Assembly (NCBI RefSeq): GCF_018446385.1
Contig: NC_055991.1
Coordinates: 94,905,712-94,969,711, forward strand
DNA length: 64,000 nucleotides
Source: Zingiber officinale
Lineage: Eukaryota; Streptophyta; Magnoliopsida; Zingiberales; Zingiberaceae
Reading direction: 5' to 3'
Positions 19,864 through 31,249 of the stretch are shown piece after piece (position 1 is the stretch's first letter; every line of letters starts with the position of its first letter). The translations under genes and the position numbers were made by a program. The notes below the pieces were generated by a model that worked only from the letters and a program-made list of their open reading frames with translations, was not told the origin of the DNA and searched no databases.

Positions 19864-22800
19864 TTAGAATAGTTCTTGATATTTCTGTCTCATACTGTCC
19901 TCACGTTCCCAAGTGACTTCCTCGTACTTCTGGTTCTTCCAGATGACCTTCACTAGTGGCACTTCTTTAATCCTTAGTCTCTTAACTTCTCTGTCCACTA
20001 TCTGTGTAGGTCTGCTCTCGTAGCTAAGATCCTCTTGAATCTGCACTGTCTGAGGCTGAATCACTTTACTAGGGTCGTGAATACACTTCTTAGCATAGAA
20101 ACATGAAATACATTATGTATTGCTGACATGTCCTGTGGTAAGTCCAGCTTGTAAGCTACTTTCCCAATCCTTTCTGTGATCAGGTAAGGTCCTACATAAC
20201 GAGGACTTAATTTGCCCTTCTTGCCAAATCTCATCACTCCCTTCATAGGAGCGACCTTGAGAAAGACTAGATCTCCTACTTGGAATTCAAGTGGTCTACG
20301 ACGTGTGTCAGCATAACTCTTTTGTCTACTACTCTGGGCAGTCTCAATCCTTTGTCTGATCTTCTGGATAGCCTGAGTGGTTTCTTCTATCATCTCTGTC
20401 TGGATGCCCAGCTCTACTTCCATTTCTTTTCTCTCACCTGCTTCTTGCCAGTAAATAGGTGATCTGCACTTCCTGTCATACAACGCCTCGTATGGTGCCA
20501 TCTTGATGGTGGCCTGATAGCTGTTGTTGTAGGCAAATTCGGCTAAGCACAGATACTTGCACCAACTTCCCTTAAAATCTAGTGTATAAGCCTTGAGCAT
20601 ATCTTCTAAGATCTAATTTACTCGCTCTGTCTGTCCATCAGTCTGAGGATGGAAGGCTGTGCTGAACTTGAGTTTGGTGCCTAGTGCAGTCTGAACACAC
20701 TCCCAAAAGTGAGAGGTGAAGCACCCATCTCTATCAAAAACAATAGATTTAGGAACTCCATGAAGTCTGATCACTTCCTTGACGTACAGTTGTGCCAACT
20801 GCTCTATAGAGTGGGACACTTTGATGGCTAGAAAATGAGAAGACTTAGTCAATCTGTCCACTACTACCCATATAGCGTCATATCCATTTGTAGTTCTTGG
20901 AAGACCTGTTATGAAGTCCATGGATATGTCTTCCCACTTCCACTCTGGTATTGGAAGAGGTTGTAGAAATCCTCCTGGTCTCTGGTGTTCTGCTTTGACC
21001 CTCTGACATGTCAGGCAGATACTGACATATTTAGCTACATCTCTTTTGAGTCCAGACCACCAGAACCTCTGTTTCACGTCCTGGTACATCTTGGTAGAAC
21101 CAGGATGCATGGAGTAAGGTGTACTATGAGCTTCTTCTAGAATCTTCCTCCTTAATTCCTCATCATTGGGAACACAAAGACGGTTCCCCTGATAAAGAAC
21201 TCCACTGTCTGATACTTGAAACTCTGTATCTTCTTCTTTTTGCATCCCTTGCTTGATCTTCTGGATATCCAGATCTTCCCTTTGCTTTCTCTGTATGTCC
21301 TCAAGAAGGGTTGACTCTAAGGTCAATACAGAGAGTTGCCCATAAATAACTTCAAGTCCGAAATCTGACAACTCCTTCTGCAGTGGCAGGGCTAATGATG
21401 ACAAAGACGTCAGGGATGCACTGGATTTTATGCTTAGTGCATCTGCCACTTTGTTAGCTATGCCTGGGTGGTAGAGAATTTCACAGTCATAGTCCTTGAC
21501 CAACTCTAGCCACCTGCGCTGTCTCATGTTTAAGTCTTTCTGGGTGAAGAAATACTTTAAACTATGATGGTCTGTGAAGATTCTGCACTGGACTCTATAC
21601 AAGTAGTGTCACCAGAGTTTCAGTGTAAAGACCACAGCTGCCAGCTCAAGATCATGAGTGGGGTAATTCTTCTCATAATCCTTGAGTTGTCTGGAAGCAT
21701 AAGCTATAACTTTTCCTTCTTGCATGAGAATAGCTCCTAGACCCATCTTGGAGGCATCACTGTAGATGTCAAAACTCTTGTCACTAGCTGGAACTATCAG
21801 GATGGGGGCACTGGTCAGTCTCTTCTTTAGCTCTTAGAAACTCTGCTCACATTTGTCTGACCATTCAAACTTCTTGTTCTTCCTGGTTAAGGTCGTTAGT
21901 GGAGAAGCTATCCTGGAAAAATCCTCCACAAATTTCCTGTAGTACCCAGCTAAACCAAAGAAACTTCTTATCTCTCTAGCATTCTTGGGTCTACTCCAGT
22001 TGTTGACCGCTTCTATTTTGGCTTGATCCACTTGAATACCTTCTTTATAAATTATGTGACCTATAAACGCCACCTGATCTAACCAGAATTCAAACTTTGA
22101 GGATTTAGCATACAGCTGCTTTTGCTGAAGGGTCTGCAATACTATCCTCAAGTGCGTGTCATGCTCCTCTGGGGTTCTTGAATAGACTAGAATGTCGTCG
22201 ATGAATACGATGACAAATTTGTCAAGGTATTCTCTGAACACTCTGTTCATTAAGTCCATGAAGACCTCTGGTGCATTAGTCACACCAAAAGGCATGACTA
22301 CAAACTCGTAGTGTCTGTATTTGGTCCTGAAAGTCGTTCTAGGTATATCCCTTTCTTTCACTTTCAGCTGATGGTACCCAGAGTGCAGGTCTATCTTTGA
22401 GAATACTGTTGCCCCTCTCAACTGATCAAATGAGTCGTCGATCCTGGGAAGAGGGTACTTGTTCTTGATTGTCACTTGATTCAGAGCTCTATAATCCATG
22501 CACATCCGCATAGATCCGTCCTTCTTCTTGACAAACAACACAGGAGCTCCCCAAGGTGAGTGACTAGGGTGGATGAAGCCTTTGTCAAGTAGCTCCTGAA
22601 GTTCCTCTTGTAACTCTTTCAGCTCTGCTGGAAACATTCGGTACGGAGTTTTTGAAATTGGACCAGTACCAGGAACCAATTCAATTTCAAACTCCACTTC
22701 TCTGTTAGGAGGTAGTCCAGGTAGTTTTTCTGGATATACCTCTAGATACTCGCAGACTACCCGAACATCTTCCTGCTTGGGTCTTTCTTGTTCTTCTGCA

Positions 22801-22895
22801 TTCACAATGTATGCAAGAAAACCAGTACATCCTTTAGCTAACATCAGGTGAGCCGTTAGGGAGGAGAGGAATTTCTGGGTCTTCCTCTTCGGCAC
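19864..22895 (-). pseudogene. Chromovirus A pol: RT, RNase H, integrase, chromodomain
   Basis: RT frame 22895-21834 holds [25 protein letters not shown] and FIDD. RNase H follows but is cut by TAG 21834-21836 and TGA 21609-21611. Integrase frame 21602-20613 shows the HHCC finger, [16 protein letters not shown] and [10 protein letters not shown], stopped by TAG 20613-20615. The integrase C-terminus is at 20600-20061, with the GDLVFLKV...GPYLI module and HNVFHVSMLR. A one-base loss near 20092 separates a typical chromodomain (20064-19864; VKRLRIKEVPLVKVIW, EEVTWERED). The chromodomain of this family is thought to guide integration to marked chromatin. There is no protease upstream of RT. TGA 21609 is shared with element B (63730). 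Confidence 0.9.
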
Positions 22896-23498
22896 TCTCG
22901 TGGACTCAAAGGATGGTTCACCTTCTGAATTCTATAAACTCTTCATAATGTTTATTGGTGATCCGTTGGCGGAAGAATTCTTCGTGAAACTCTATCTCGG
23001 AGTCAGTCCAACTCATCTGATTGACTACTCTCTTGCTCTTAACTCTCTCTCCCACCACATACGAGCATTTCCTGATAGGCAGAAAGAGGCACACTTGACC
23101 TTCTCGACTTATGTCCAGTCAAGAAGCTCCATGGTGCTCTCCAGTATATTGAACCAAGCCTGAGCATCCCAGGGCTCAGTCGTGCCTGAGAAACTTTCTG
23201 GCTTCAGCTTCAGCCACTGCATCAGGTATGCTTCTTGTCTTCTAGGTGTTGTGGCGACTTCCAGGGCAGCTGGTGGAACTTCAGTTACCACTGGAGTCTC
23301 CACATTAATGGTTGGAGAAGTGGGAGGAACTGGCTGCTGATTGGCCATCAGATTGGCAATCACTTGTTGCTACTCTACTACTTGTCTCTGGAGTTGGGCA
23401 ACAATTTCAGAGAGATTGGGCTTAGTTAATCTAAGCTCTTCATTCTCCTAATCTTGGTTCTTCGTACGAACAGTACAAGGACGCCCTTTCCTTGAAAT
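22896..23498 (-). pseudogene. Chromovirus A gag remnant
   Basis: Homologous to the gag of element B (61752-62282): a Gln-rich coiled N-terminus, a proline-rich linker (VETPVVTEVPP) and the KLKPESFSGTTEPWDAQAWF start of the capsid domain. The initiator is lost: ATG in B reads ATT here (23498-23496). After an EEFIEF-like segment, near 22925, the sequence jumps directly to the region just before RT, removing the gag C-terminus, zinc knuckle and protease. The deletion right edge (CATCCTTTGAGT) is the same in B. Confidence 0.75.
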
Positions 23499-23724
23499 CT
23501 AATTATGCAAAGAAAAAGACTTGGTATCTTCTCCATCCTTTCTAAACAAACATATGTATAAATAAAGAAAACCAAACTTCTATATTACTAAAGCGCATAC
23601 ATATAAGTAATTACTCTCTACTGCAAATAATAAAGAAAGCATAAAAGGAAAAACTTAAATGCTTTCTTACTTGAAGACGGCAAGGCTGGTGCTGATGTGT
23701 GTGTGATGCTGGAGAATGGGAACT

Positions 23725-23737
23725 GCTCTGATACCAA
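23725..23737 (-). other. Primer-binding site of chromovirus A
   Basis: Minus strand TTGGTATCAGAGC directly after the LTR terminus, complementary to the 3' end of initiator-Met tRNA as in most chromoviruses. The 225 bp between it and gag are leader without a gene. Confidence 0.85.
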
Positions 23738-23738
23738 C

Positions 23739-26700
23739 TGTAACAACCACCCTTCTTACTATACTATATTACTCTCTAAGGATGACCGTTACTTAACTAC
23801 TAACTCTACTTAACTGGTATGATCGAAACCACGAGGAGTCCTTATCGAAAAATTTTGGCAGAGTCTCCCCTGTACCAGTGACAATAATCTGAGATACATA
23901 AATATATACTTCAGCCACAGGCGGCTGGAACATGTATCAAACACTCATGCAGTTTAATAAGTGTCAAACACTAAAATAACTACTTATTACATAGAGACTC
24001 ATCACAGCATGCAATCTAAAATACGAACAAACTCAATAAAACAAGGAATAAAAATACAATCTCAAATGACATAAACCATAAAGTATAACTCAACTATTTC
24101 TTATCCACTAAACATGAAAACTCAAAACTTCCCAGATCTCTCCATAGTCCTGGCATCACACACATCCATCACGCATCCTCCTTGTCGCCATCCTCTTTAC
24201 ACTTTAACTTTTCCTTTATCTGCAGTAGGAGGAAAATAAATCTATAAGCAAAACGCTTAGTAAGTACTATACTATCTCACAAAAACTCGAAAGTACATAA
24301 GATGCAAAGGATGCTGAAACTGAAATGCTAAAAAGAAAAGCTACTCATGCTCATCTAATAGCAAAGCACTAAAATAATCTACATACTCATGATATACAAG
24401 AATAAATCTGCATGCTGGAAATAAAACTAAACATGTGAAAGCTGCTCATCTAATAGGTAAACATGAAAAACTACTCATCTACTAGATAAACATGGTAGAA
24501 TAAAGAACTAAACTTGCTGATTTTTAGAACTATATGAAACTTATTTCATTTGTTCAAAACTTATACTTATATACTTCAAAATAATAATCAACTTCTTTGG
24601 GCTCATGCGTAGTACCATCTTATGCGCGTTCCCTAATAGGTTGGGGTAGCAAGCCACCAATCATAAAAGAGCAGACCTTGGTCTACCAGGGCCAAGACCT
24701 TGGAATTGGACACCTGGATTTTATTTAACGATAACCTTGGAAGTCGGGTACTAGCCTCTTAAAAGTAAAATACTTATTATCTTTTATTACTTCTTCTTTA
24801 AATGCCTTGGCATTTTAATAAGCACCTTATGTGCCAAAATCCCTAAAATCTTGACTTTGAGATCTACTTAAGGTCTTGGCCTTTTTCTTTCTTTTATTTA
24901 TCTTTCTTATACTTTTATTAAACTAAAAATACTGTATTACTTAACAAGATTTGTACTATGATACTTAACAAAAATCTGCATACTATGCTAATCAAAATTC
25001 TGCATACTATACAAAAGAAACTAGAAACTGATTGCTTTAAAAGGAAAGCAAATCTGAACTCTCTAAGCATGCTACAATAAACATAAGTCAAAGGAAAGCA
25101 AATCTGAACTCTCTAAGCATGCTACAATAAACATAAATCTAAGAGGACTGCCCATGCTCAGCTAAAGAAAAATGAACACAAACCATGCTCAGCTAAGGGT
25201 AAAATGACAACAAAACAAAGGAATCGATGTTGCACAGCTAAAGGGCCGGCTGGTTTTACCTGTTGAACTAGCAGGGAAATCAAAACAGCCTAGGATGCAT
25301 AGTAGGGAAATATCTAAATCTGCAATACTTAGAAAGAATCTGTTCATGTTCAAGAAATCAAGAAACTAACACTACATGCTTTAAATAAAGGCTATTCTTG
25401 CCTTTTTGAGTAGCAAGGAAAATGATAAATCTATTCTAACTAAATAAAGGGTTGTTCTTGGATAAGGAACTACTCATGCTTATTTAAGAAACTTTCCTGC
25501 TTAAAACAAAACTGAAACTGAATTGCATGTTGAAATGCAAAGGAAACTAAGCAACTGAAATGCAAAGAAACCAAACACTGGAATGCTAGATAAGGTAAAA
25601 AAATAAGCTAACTCCGAATTATTATAACAAGGTTGTTCATGCTAACCAAGGAAAACAAGGAACTCAGAACTGAAATGCCGGAAATTAGGACTGATCAACC
25701 TTATTGAGTTAACACAGGAAGGTCTAAACAGTAAGCTCAAGGAGGGATGTTCATATTCAAGAATAGCACCAAAAACTAATATTGCCACTTAAATAACCTG
25801 CAGATCATGCCTACTAATTAACCAAGATTACCTAAACTTGAAATGCTAAAGATCAAGGGCTGTTTATGCCCATCTGCACGGGCCAAAAGAAAGCAAACTT
25901 GCTGGAATTTATGGGCAGTAGGTGGATATGCAGGGATACAAAACTGAAGATCTACAGACATGCTTAAAACATGAACTACATGCTAGAATTAGAGGGTTGT
26001 TCGTGGTTGCAGAAATGCAAATAAAACTGGGAAAATACACCTAACTTTACCAGTCATAAGAATCCAGAACTATACAAGATATAGAAGAACATGATAGCAT
26101 AACAAGAACAAAATCTGAACCTTACCAGCTTCATTAATCCGAACAATACAAGGCTACATAGACTAAACTAAGGCACTTCCATAATTGCAAACATGCACCG
26201 TTCATATTAATTGAAGCAAGGAAACAAACCAACCTTAGCAATTCGGCTAGATAATCAGAGCATAGAGAGAAAAGCCCTAGCTTATAGTTCTACTCGGCAC
26301 AGAAAAATCCAAAAGCAAGGAAATGAAAACCGAAAGTTCGGAGCAACTCCTACCACAGGTGAGTAGTACTTACCCTTGTTCTTGCACTTTTAGCCGACGG
26401 AATGTTCTAGGGTTTGGAGGAGGTGAAAATCTCAACGATCCCTTCCTGTCCGCATCCCCTCCTCGACGGGATGACCTTGCTTCTTCGTTGCTGTCGCCCG
26501 AGAGGAGGATCCCTAACCTTGGCTACGCCATCGCCCAAGAAGAATCGCTCAAAGAAGGGAAACGACACCGTCGCAGGAGGAAGAAAGGGAAAACGGGATT
26601 TAGGGTTCGCATCGGGCGCAGGAAAAGGATTAAATCCTTATACTTAGGGTTTTTTATTACTTACTATACCTTTAATATTTGTCGCTCTTTCCTTATTCAA

Positions 26701-27098
26701 CAATGGCTGCGTGAACACTTGGTTGCCTGCGTTCTGCTTAAGGCTTGGCTCGTGGGTTCAAATCTCGGCTGCAACCCTTTTCTTCCTATTATTTCCTGTT
26801 ATTAACTTCTACTACTTATATAAATTTTGTTCTCTATATGTTAACAAAAAGGTCATGGAACAATTGACTGGTTGGATTCGGTTAAGGTCGGGTTCGGTCC
26901 GAGGTCCACGGTTTGAATCTCGGCTTCAACATTATTTTTGTCGGACCTTCTTTCGTTTAGTAAAAATACCAAACGACCTTCAAAAATTATATAAAACTAC
27001 TCTAAAAATTTCTAAAAGTCTCTAGAATATTTTAAAAGTATTTTCAAATATTTTTAAGGACATTTAGAACTCGAAATAGGAAAAGTTGGGTCGTTACA
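23739..27098 (-). mobile_element. 5' LTR of chromovirus A, 3360 bp
   Basis: Minus strand begins TGTAACGACCC (27098) and ends GGTTGTTACA (23739). A TATA-like AGTATAAGG lies near 26640, so U3 is only about 450 bp and the transcribed R-U5 about 2.9 kb. In R a perfect splice-donor consensus occurs (GGTAAGT, minus strand, near 26370). Plus-strand ORFs in this LTR (from 26323, and from 19053 in the other LTR) are antisense shadows. Confidence 0.92.
26705..26776 (+). other. tRNA-like sequence in 5' LTR, equivalent of 19435-19506
   Basis: Same 72-nt block with a few substitutions. The GGCTGCG...CTGCAACC ends and GGGTTCAAATC are kept. A second B-box-like site (GGTTTGAATC) follows at about 26910. Confidence 0.45.
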
Positions 27099-28816
27099 AT
27101 CGTTATGGCTCTGGTAGATGTCTGTTAATTACTAACATGATCTCAAAGTTATCTCAATTTAGAAGTGTAAGCATTTAAAAAATATATTTGGATGGAATGA
27201 CTTTTTGTTTAAGTTATAATTCACTTATAAAAATTGTAAGTGTATTTGGATGAAAATGGGTATTGTTCAAGATGGTTCCAATCACTCATAAAAAATTTAT
27301 ACGATTTAGTCAATTTAAAGTCATTTAATAAATTTTTATAGGTTTTGATTTAAAGCTGATACAGTCTTTAAGTGAGAAATATTTAATCAATTTTTATTAT
27401 GATTTCACAACAAGTGAATCAAAGTAATCATGGAATCTCGATGTACCACATGGGTTAAATAAGTGAATGATACAAATTACATTCTTTGTATTTCTAAATT
27501 TTATTTAAATAAAAATGAAAAGTAAAACTAGATTTTTTTTTTTTTGATAATTCAAGTTGTTACGGTCACTATTGTAGATTTATCAATATATTTTTGATTG
27601 TTTGATCTACCATTCATTTCTACTAAATATATTTTTTTTAGAATAACAATGGATTCATCAAATGTGAATACAACATATAAGGGTGTGTTTGGTTAGGGTT
27701 TATCCTTGCTAATCTTAGTTATCCATCTAAGTTTATCAATAAAAATCTTATTTGATTTAGGTAATCGACTATTCCTGAGTAATGATCCATGGTCGATACA
27801 TCATCAAAAAGGCATGCAACCTGGAATCAGAAAACTTTAAAAAAGTGAGGTTTTTCTTAATTATGGGTTAATGGAATTTTTTGACCAAAAAATATTATTT
27901 ATACTTTGGGATAAAAATACCCTTAAATTTTTTATAACAAATTTTTTATTTTAAAATATAAAAAATAAATAAATAAAATAAAAATATGTGATATTATATA
28001 TATATATAGGAAAGTAAAAAAATATTAAAAACTCATAAAGTTCAAAAAAAAATTAAAAAAAAAAGAGAAAAAAATGTAAGATTTAAAAAAGAAAAAAACC
28101 ATAAAGTAAAAAGAAATACGTAATATTAAAAAAAAAGGAAAAAATATATGAAATTAAAAAAACATAAATTTAAATAATAATAATAATAATATTTGATTTT
28201 GTAACGTAAGGTAATATAGTAAAATATTAAATTAGGTTATATATTAAAATATCTAAATAAATAAATTTTTATTACATTATCTAGGTTGAATCAAACAATA
28301 TTAGGGTTTTGGGTGAGTATATAATTTTACACAATTTTTTATAAATTATAAATTAAAGTCACTTAATTTTCATTTATTTATATTATCATTTTTATTTAAT
28401 ATGTCAATCTAAAAATATATATTAACAATCGATATATGGATATATACTTATTATATTATTAATTTTGTTTTAAATTTTAAAATAATGAATGATATATTTT
28501 TAAATAATTCTAAAGATAAGAACAAGTCAAATGAAAAATAAGTGATCAATCTCTAAATATTTATATATGATATGTTAGATATGGATGATAAAGTTACACA
28601 AATCATTCTCTTCTATGTCTATTAAAAAATTTAAATGATATTTTAGATGTAGATGAAAATCTCAAACAAATTAATCTTTTTTGCTTAAACATTGCATGAT
28701 ATTTTAGATTTAGATAATATTGTTATAGTGCACACACTCATTTCCTCTTCTTTACTAATCATAGTGCACACACTCATCTCCACATTGAATCAGAAAGTCT
28801 TCCTCATTATTTTTCT
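27099..28816. other. AT-rich intergenic sequence
   Basis: No gene seen. Bases 28000-28200 are an A-rich, degenerate interspersed pattern (AAAATATGTGATATTA...). A GGGTGTGTTTGGTTAGGG phrase at about 27680 resembles MITE termini, but no matching right end could be fixed. The segment would be the upstream region of the GH1 pseudogene. Confidence 0.5.
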
Positions 28817-29678
28817 TTGCATTCATTTTACTTCTCAATTCTCATAGTCCATTGTATGTATGGATATGGCATAAACAATATGAAATCGACTTCAAGTGTA
28901 CATAAACTAAGCCATAGTATCTTTTCTGATGGTTTTGTATTTCGTGCTACATATCTGCTTATCAAGTTGAGAGGGAGGCATTCAAAGGTGGTCAGGGACC
29001 TAGCATCTAGGAAGAATTTGTAAAAATTCTAGGCACTCAATGTATAACTTTACTTATTTATTTCTAAAATTGAAGTTATATTGTGAAATGGATTTGATTT
29101 GTTTGTTGTAAGTGTAGCTATAATTCCAGGTAATGCAACTAGTGATGTTACAGTGATGAGTATCATCATTTCAAGGTAAATATTGACTTATTTTTTTGGA
29201 AAAAATTAAAATTATTGTTATCCAAGACAACTAAAATGCAAATAGATTTTATCTTTTCCTTAAGTGTTTCTTGAGTTTTATCGTATAAGAAGATATTGAC
29301 ATCATGAAGGAGCACAATTTTGATGCTTATTGATTCTCAATCTCTAGGAGTAGAATTTTACTAAGTAATGGAAAGATATAATTCTTTTTCAATATCTTAC
29401 ATTAGGTTACCTTTTTAAATATACTAATAATTTGTTATTCCTTTTATTTTGTAATTGGAACGGGAGGTATGAACTGGAAAGGTGTAGATTATTATGATAG
29501 GTTAATTGATAATTTAATACTAAAAGATAATTTTAGAAATTAACCATGATATATATGTTTGGTCTTTTTTCTTTTAACTAATAGATAATATTTTCATTTT
29601 ACATATTTTATATTTTTTAAATATTTTATTTTTATTTTTTATTAGGTATTACTCCATATGTATATCTCTATCACTACG

Positions 29679-29869
29679 TGTAACGACCCGACCACTCGGC
29701 CCCTCGGGCGGCTCAACTGATGACCCATTTGGCGGCCCCTTGGGCGGCCCAACTGGCGACCTTTTATGAGCCAAAGAGTCGTCAGTAGACGACATAAGGG
29801 ACCACCCAAGGGACCGCCAAGGGGCCGCTAGTTGAACCGCCCAAGGGGCCGAGGGACCAGGTCGTTACA
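29679..29869. mobile_element. 191-bp GC-rich palindromic TG...CA element in a GH1 exon
   Basis: Starts TGTAACGACC and ends GGTCGTTACA. It is flanked by the perfect duplication CTACG (29674-29678 and 29870-29874). The terminal 47 bp form an imperfect inverted repeat of about 80 percent identity. The centre is a hairpin GTCGTC-AGTA-GACGAC (29778-29793). GGCCCCT(T/C)GGGCGG blocks repeat in both arms. TG/CA ends with 5-bp duplication are of LTR/integrase type, so it may be a tiny solo LTR (SMART/TRIM-like). The fold-back form is unusual for that. Its first 11 bases equal the start of the chromovirus A LTR. Confidence 0.8.
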
Positions 29870-30423
29870 CTACGATCTTCTATTGACACATAAATATTTT
29901 ATTTTTATTTTTCCAAAGATAGTGAAAGTAGTAGAGTAGAATAATTACTCATAGTATTGAAATTGATTATGATTATTGTAATCTAAGAATTTCTAATGTC
30001 ACATATCCAAAGATCTTATGTATATTTGATTTAGTATTTAATCATTTTGTTTAGGGATGTGTTTGTAGATTATGTTGAGTTTTGTTTTGAGAGATATCGT
30101 GATAGGGTGAAAAATTGATTCACATTCAATGAGCCAAGAATCGTGACAACTCTAGGTTATGATACTGGCTTTCATGCCCCTGAAGGACCTATTGGTAGTA
30201 AATTTGGAGAGAACTCAACTACATAACCTTACGTTGTAGCTTATAATCTAATCTTACCTCATGCTACAACAGTGAATAGATATCGTGAAAAGTATCAAGT
30301 AATGTATTCTCAACATGTTTTATATAGTAATGCATTGTCAACAAGTTTTATAATAATGTATTTCATTATCACATTATACATAATTTGAAAATTCTCTTTT
30401 CGTCAAATTACCAAACTCATTTA

Positions 30424-31249
30424 GGCTGCGTTTGGTAGGGTGTAATCTGCCTTGTAATGTAATCCAGATTACATTACTAGGCTGATTATTTTGTTTGGTT
30501 TCATTTTTAACTTGTAATATAATGTAATCTGGATTACAAAATGCAATGAAGTTTTGTAATCTGGATTACAAAACAAACACATTGTAATCCGATTACATTA
30601 CAAGGTCATCTTTTAACAAAAATTTGAATGTCAAATATACCTCTAGTCTGTCGCCACCCATCTTCGCCCACCGCCACTGCCACCGCCCACCACGGCCCCC
30701 CCGGCGGCTGACTACCAGCAGGCGCCGGCGACCGGCGGCGGCCGACGATCGATGACCACCGGCGACCGGCTGCGGCCGACGATCGATGACCACCGGCGAC
30801 CGGCGATCGACGACCGCCGACGGCCGGCGACCGGCGATCGACGACCGCCGACGGCCGGCGACCGCCGGGCGGCCAGCGATCGCCGGGCGGCCAGCGACCG
30901 CCGACAACCAGCGCCGGCCGGCGACTCCGACGACCGATGGCGGCCGGCGACGGCCGACGACGCCCCGACGATGGCCGGCGACTGGTGGCAGCGGCCACCG
31001 CAAGCTCCGACAGAGATGTAGCACCCACCGATAGAAGTCGTAGGATATTTTTGTCATTTTATAATAATACGAATTACATTACTTATAAAAATAATGGATA
31101 CCAAACAAAAGAATGTAATCATCTTTGTAATCAAAGATTACATACATTTCATTACCAAACGTAGTAATGTAATCAAGATTACATTACATTATATTACAAA
31201 TTTGATTATATTACAAGCTCAATTACATTACGCCCAACCAAACGTAACC
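30424..31249. mobile_element. Tourist-like (PIF/Harbinger-type) MITE, 826 bp, TTA duplication
   Basis: Ends GGCTGCGTTTGGTAGGGTGTAAT and ATTACGCCCAACCAAACGTAACC form imperfect terminal inverted repeats. Both flanks are TTA (30421-30423 and 31250-31252), the PIF/Harbinger target. Subterminal TGTAATC(C/T)(A/G)GATTACATT motifs recur on both sides. No transposase is encoded. It lies in an intron of the GH1 pseudogene, between the REKYQ-type exon end and the QQGKI exon. The centre (30650-31020) is an unrelated GC-rich block. Confidence 0.8.
30650..31020. repeat. GC-rich minisatellite core of the MITE
   Basis: Degenerate repeats of CCGGCGACCGGC and GACGATCGA(T/C)GACC(A/G)CC in a stretch far richer in GC than anything around it. 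It keeps several frames open on both strands (Arg/Pro/Asp-rich), which is typical of low-complexity GC sequence and not evidence of a gene. It could be a captured and expanded host fragment. Confidence 0.7.

Larger units (their letters stand above)
17059..27098 (-). mobile_element. Ty3/gypsy chromovirus A (Tekay/Del-like), interrupted by Tat
   Basis: Minus-strand element: 5' LTR 23739-27098, initiator-Met-type primer-binding site 23725-23737, gag, pol ending in a chromodomain, polypurine tract 19829-19845, and 3' LTR 17059-19828. The 3' LTR lacks the last 602 bp (equivalent to 23739-24340) because the Tat element is inserted there; the rest should lie beyond the left window edge. Very long LTRs (3.36 kb) plus a C-terminal chromodomain fit the Tekay/Del clade. 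The zinc knuckle and protease are deleted. The first bases after the 5' LTR are ATCGT, so the same five bases should precede the far end of the 3' LTR. Confidence 0.9.

Noticed and set aside
23235..23429. Plus-strand ORF opposite chromovirus gag (with 22900-23163 and 61755-62068 on the other strand)
   Set aside because: Shadows of the gag coding sequence.
27680..28310. Possible MITE starting GGGTGTGTTTGGTTAGGG
   Set aside because: No convincing inverted right end or target duplication. GTTGAATCAAACAATATTAGGG at 28285 is only a weak partner.
30593..31164. Overlapping Arg/Pro-rich ORFs on both strands
   Set aside because: Low-complexity GC-rich repeat inside a MITE. Several frames are open at once.
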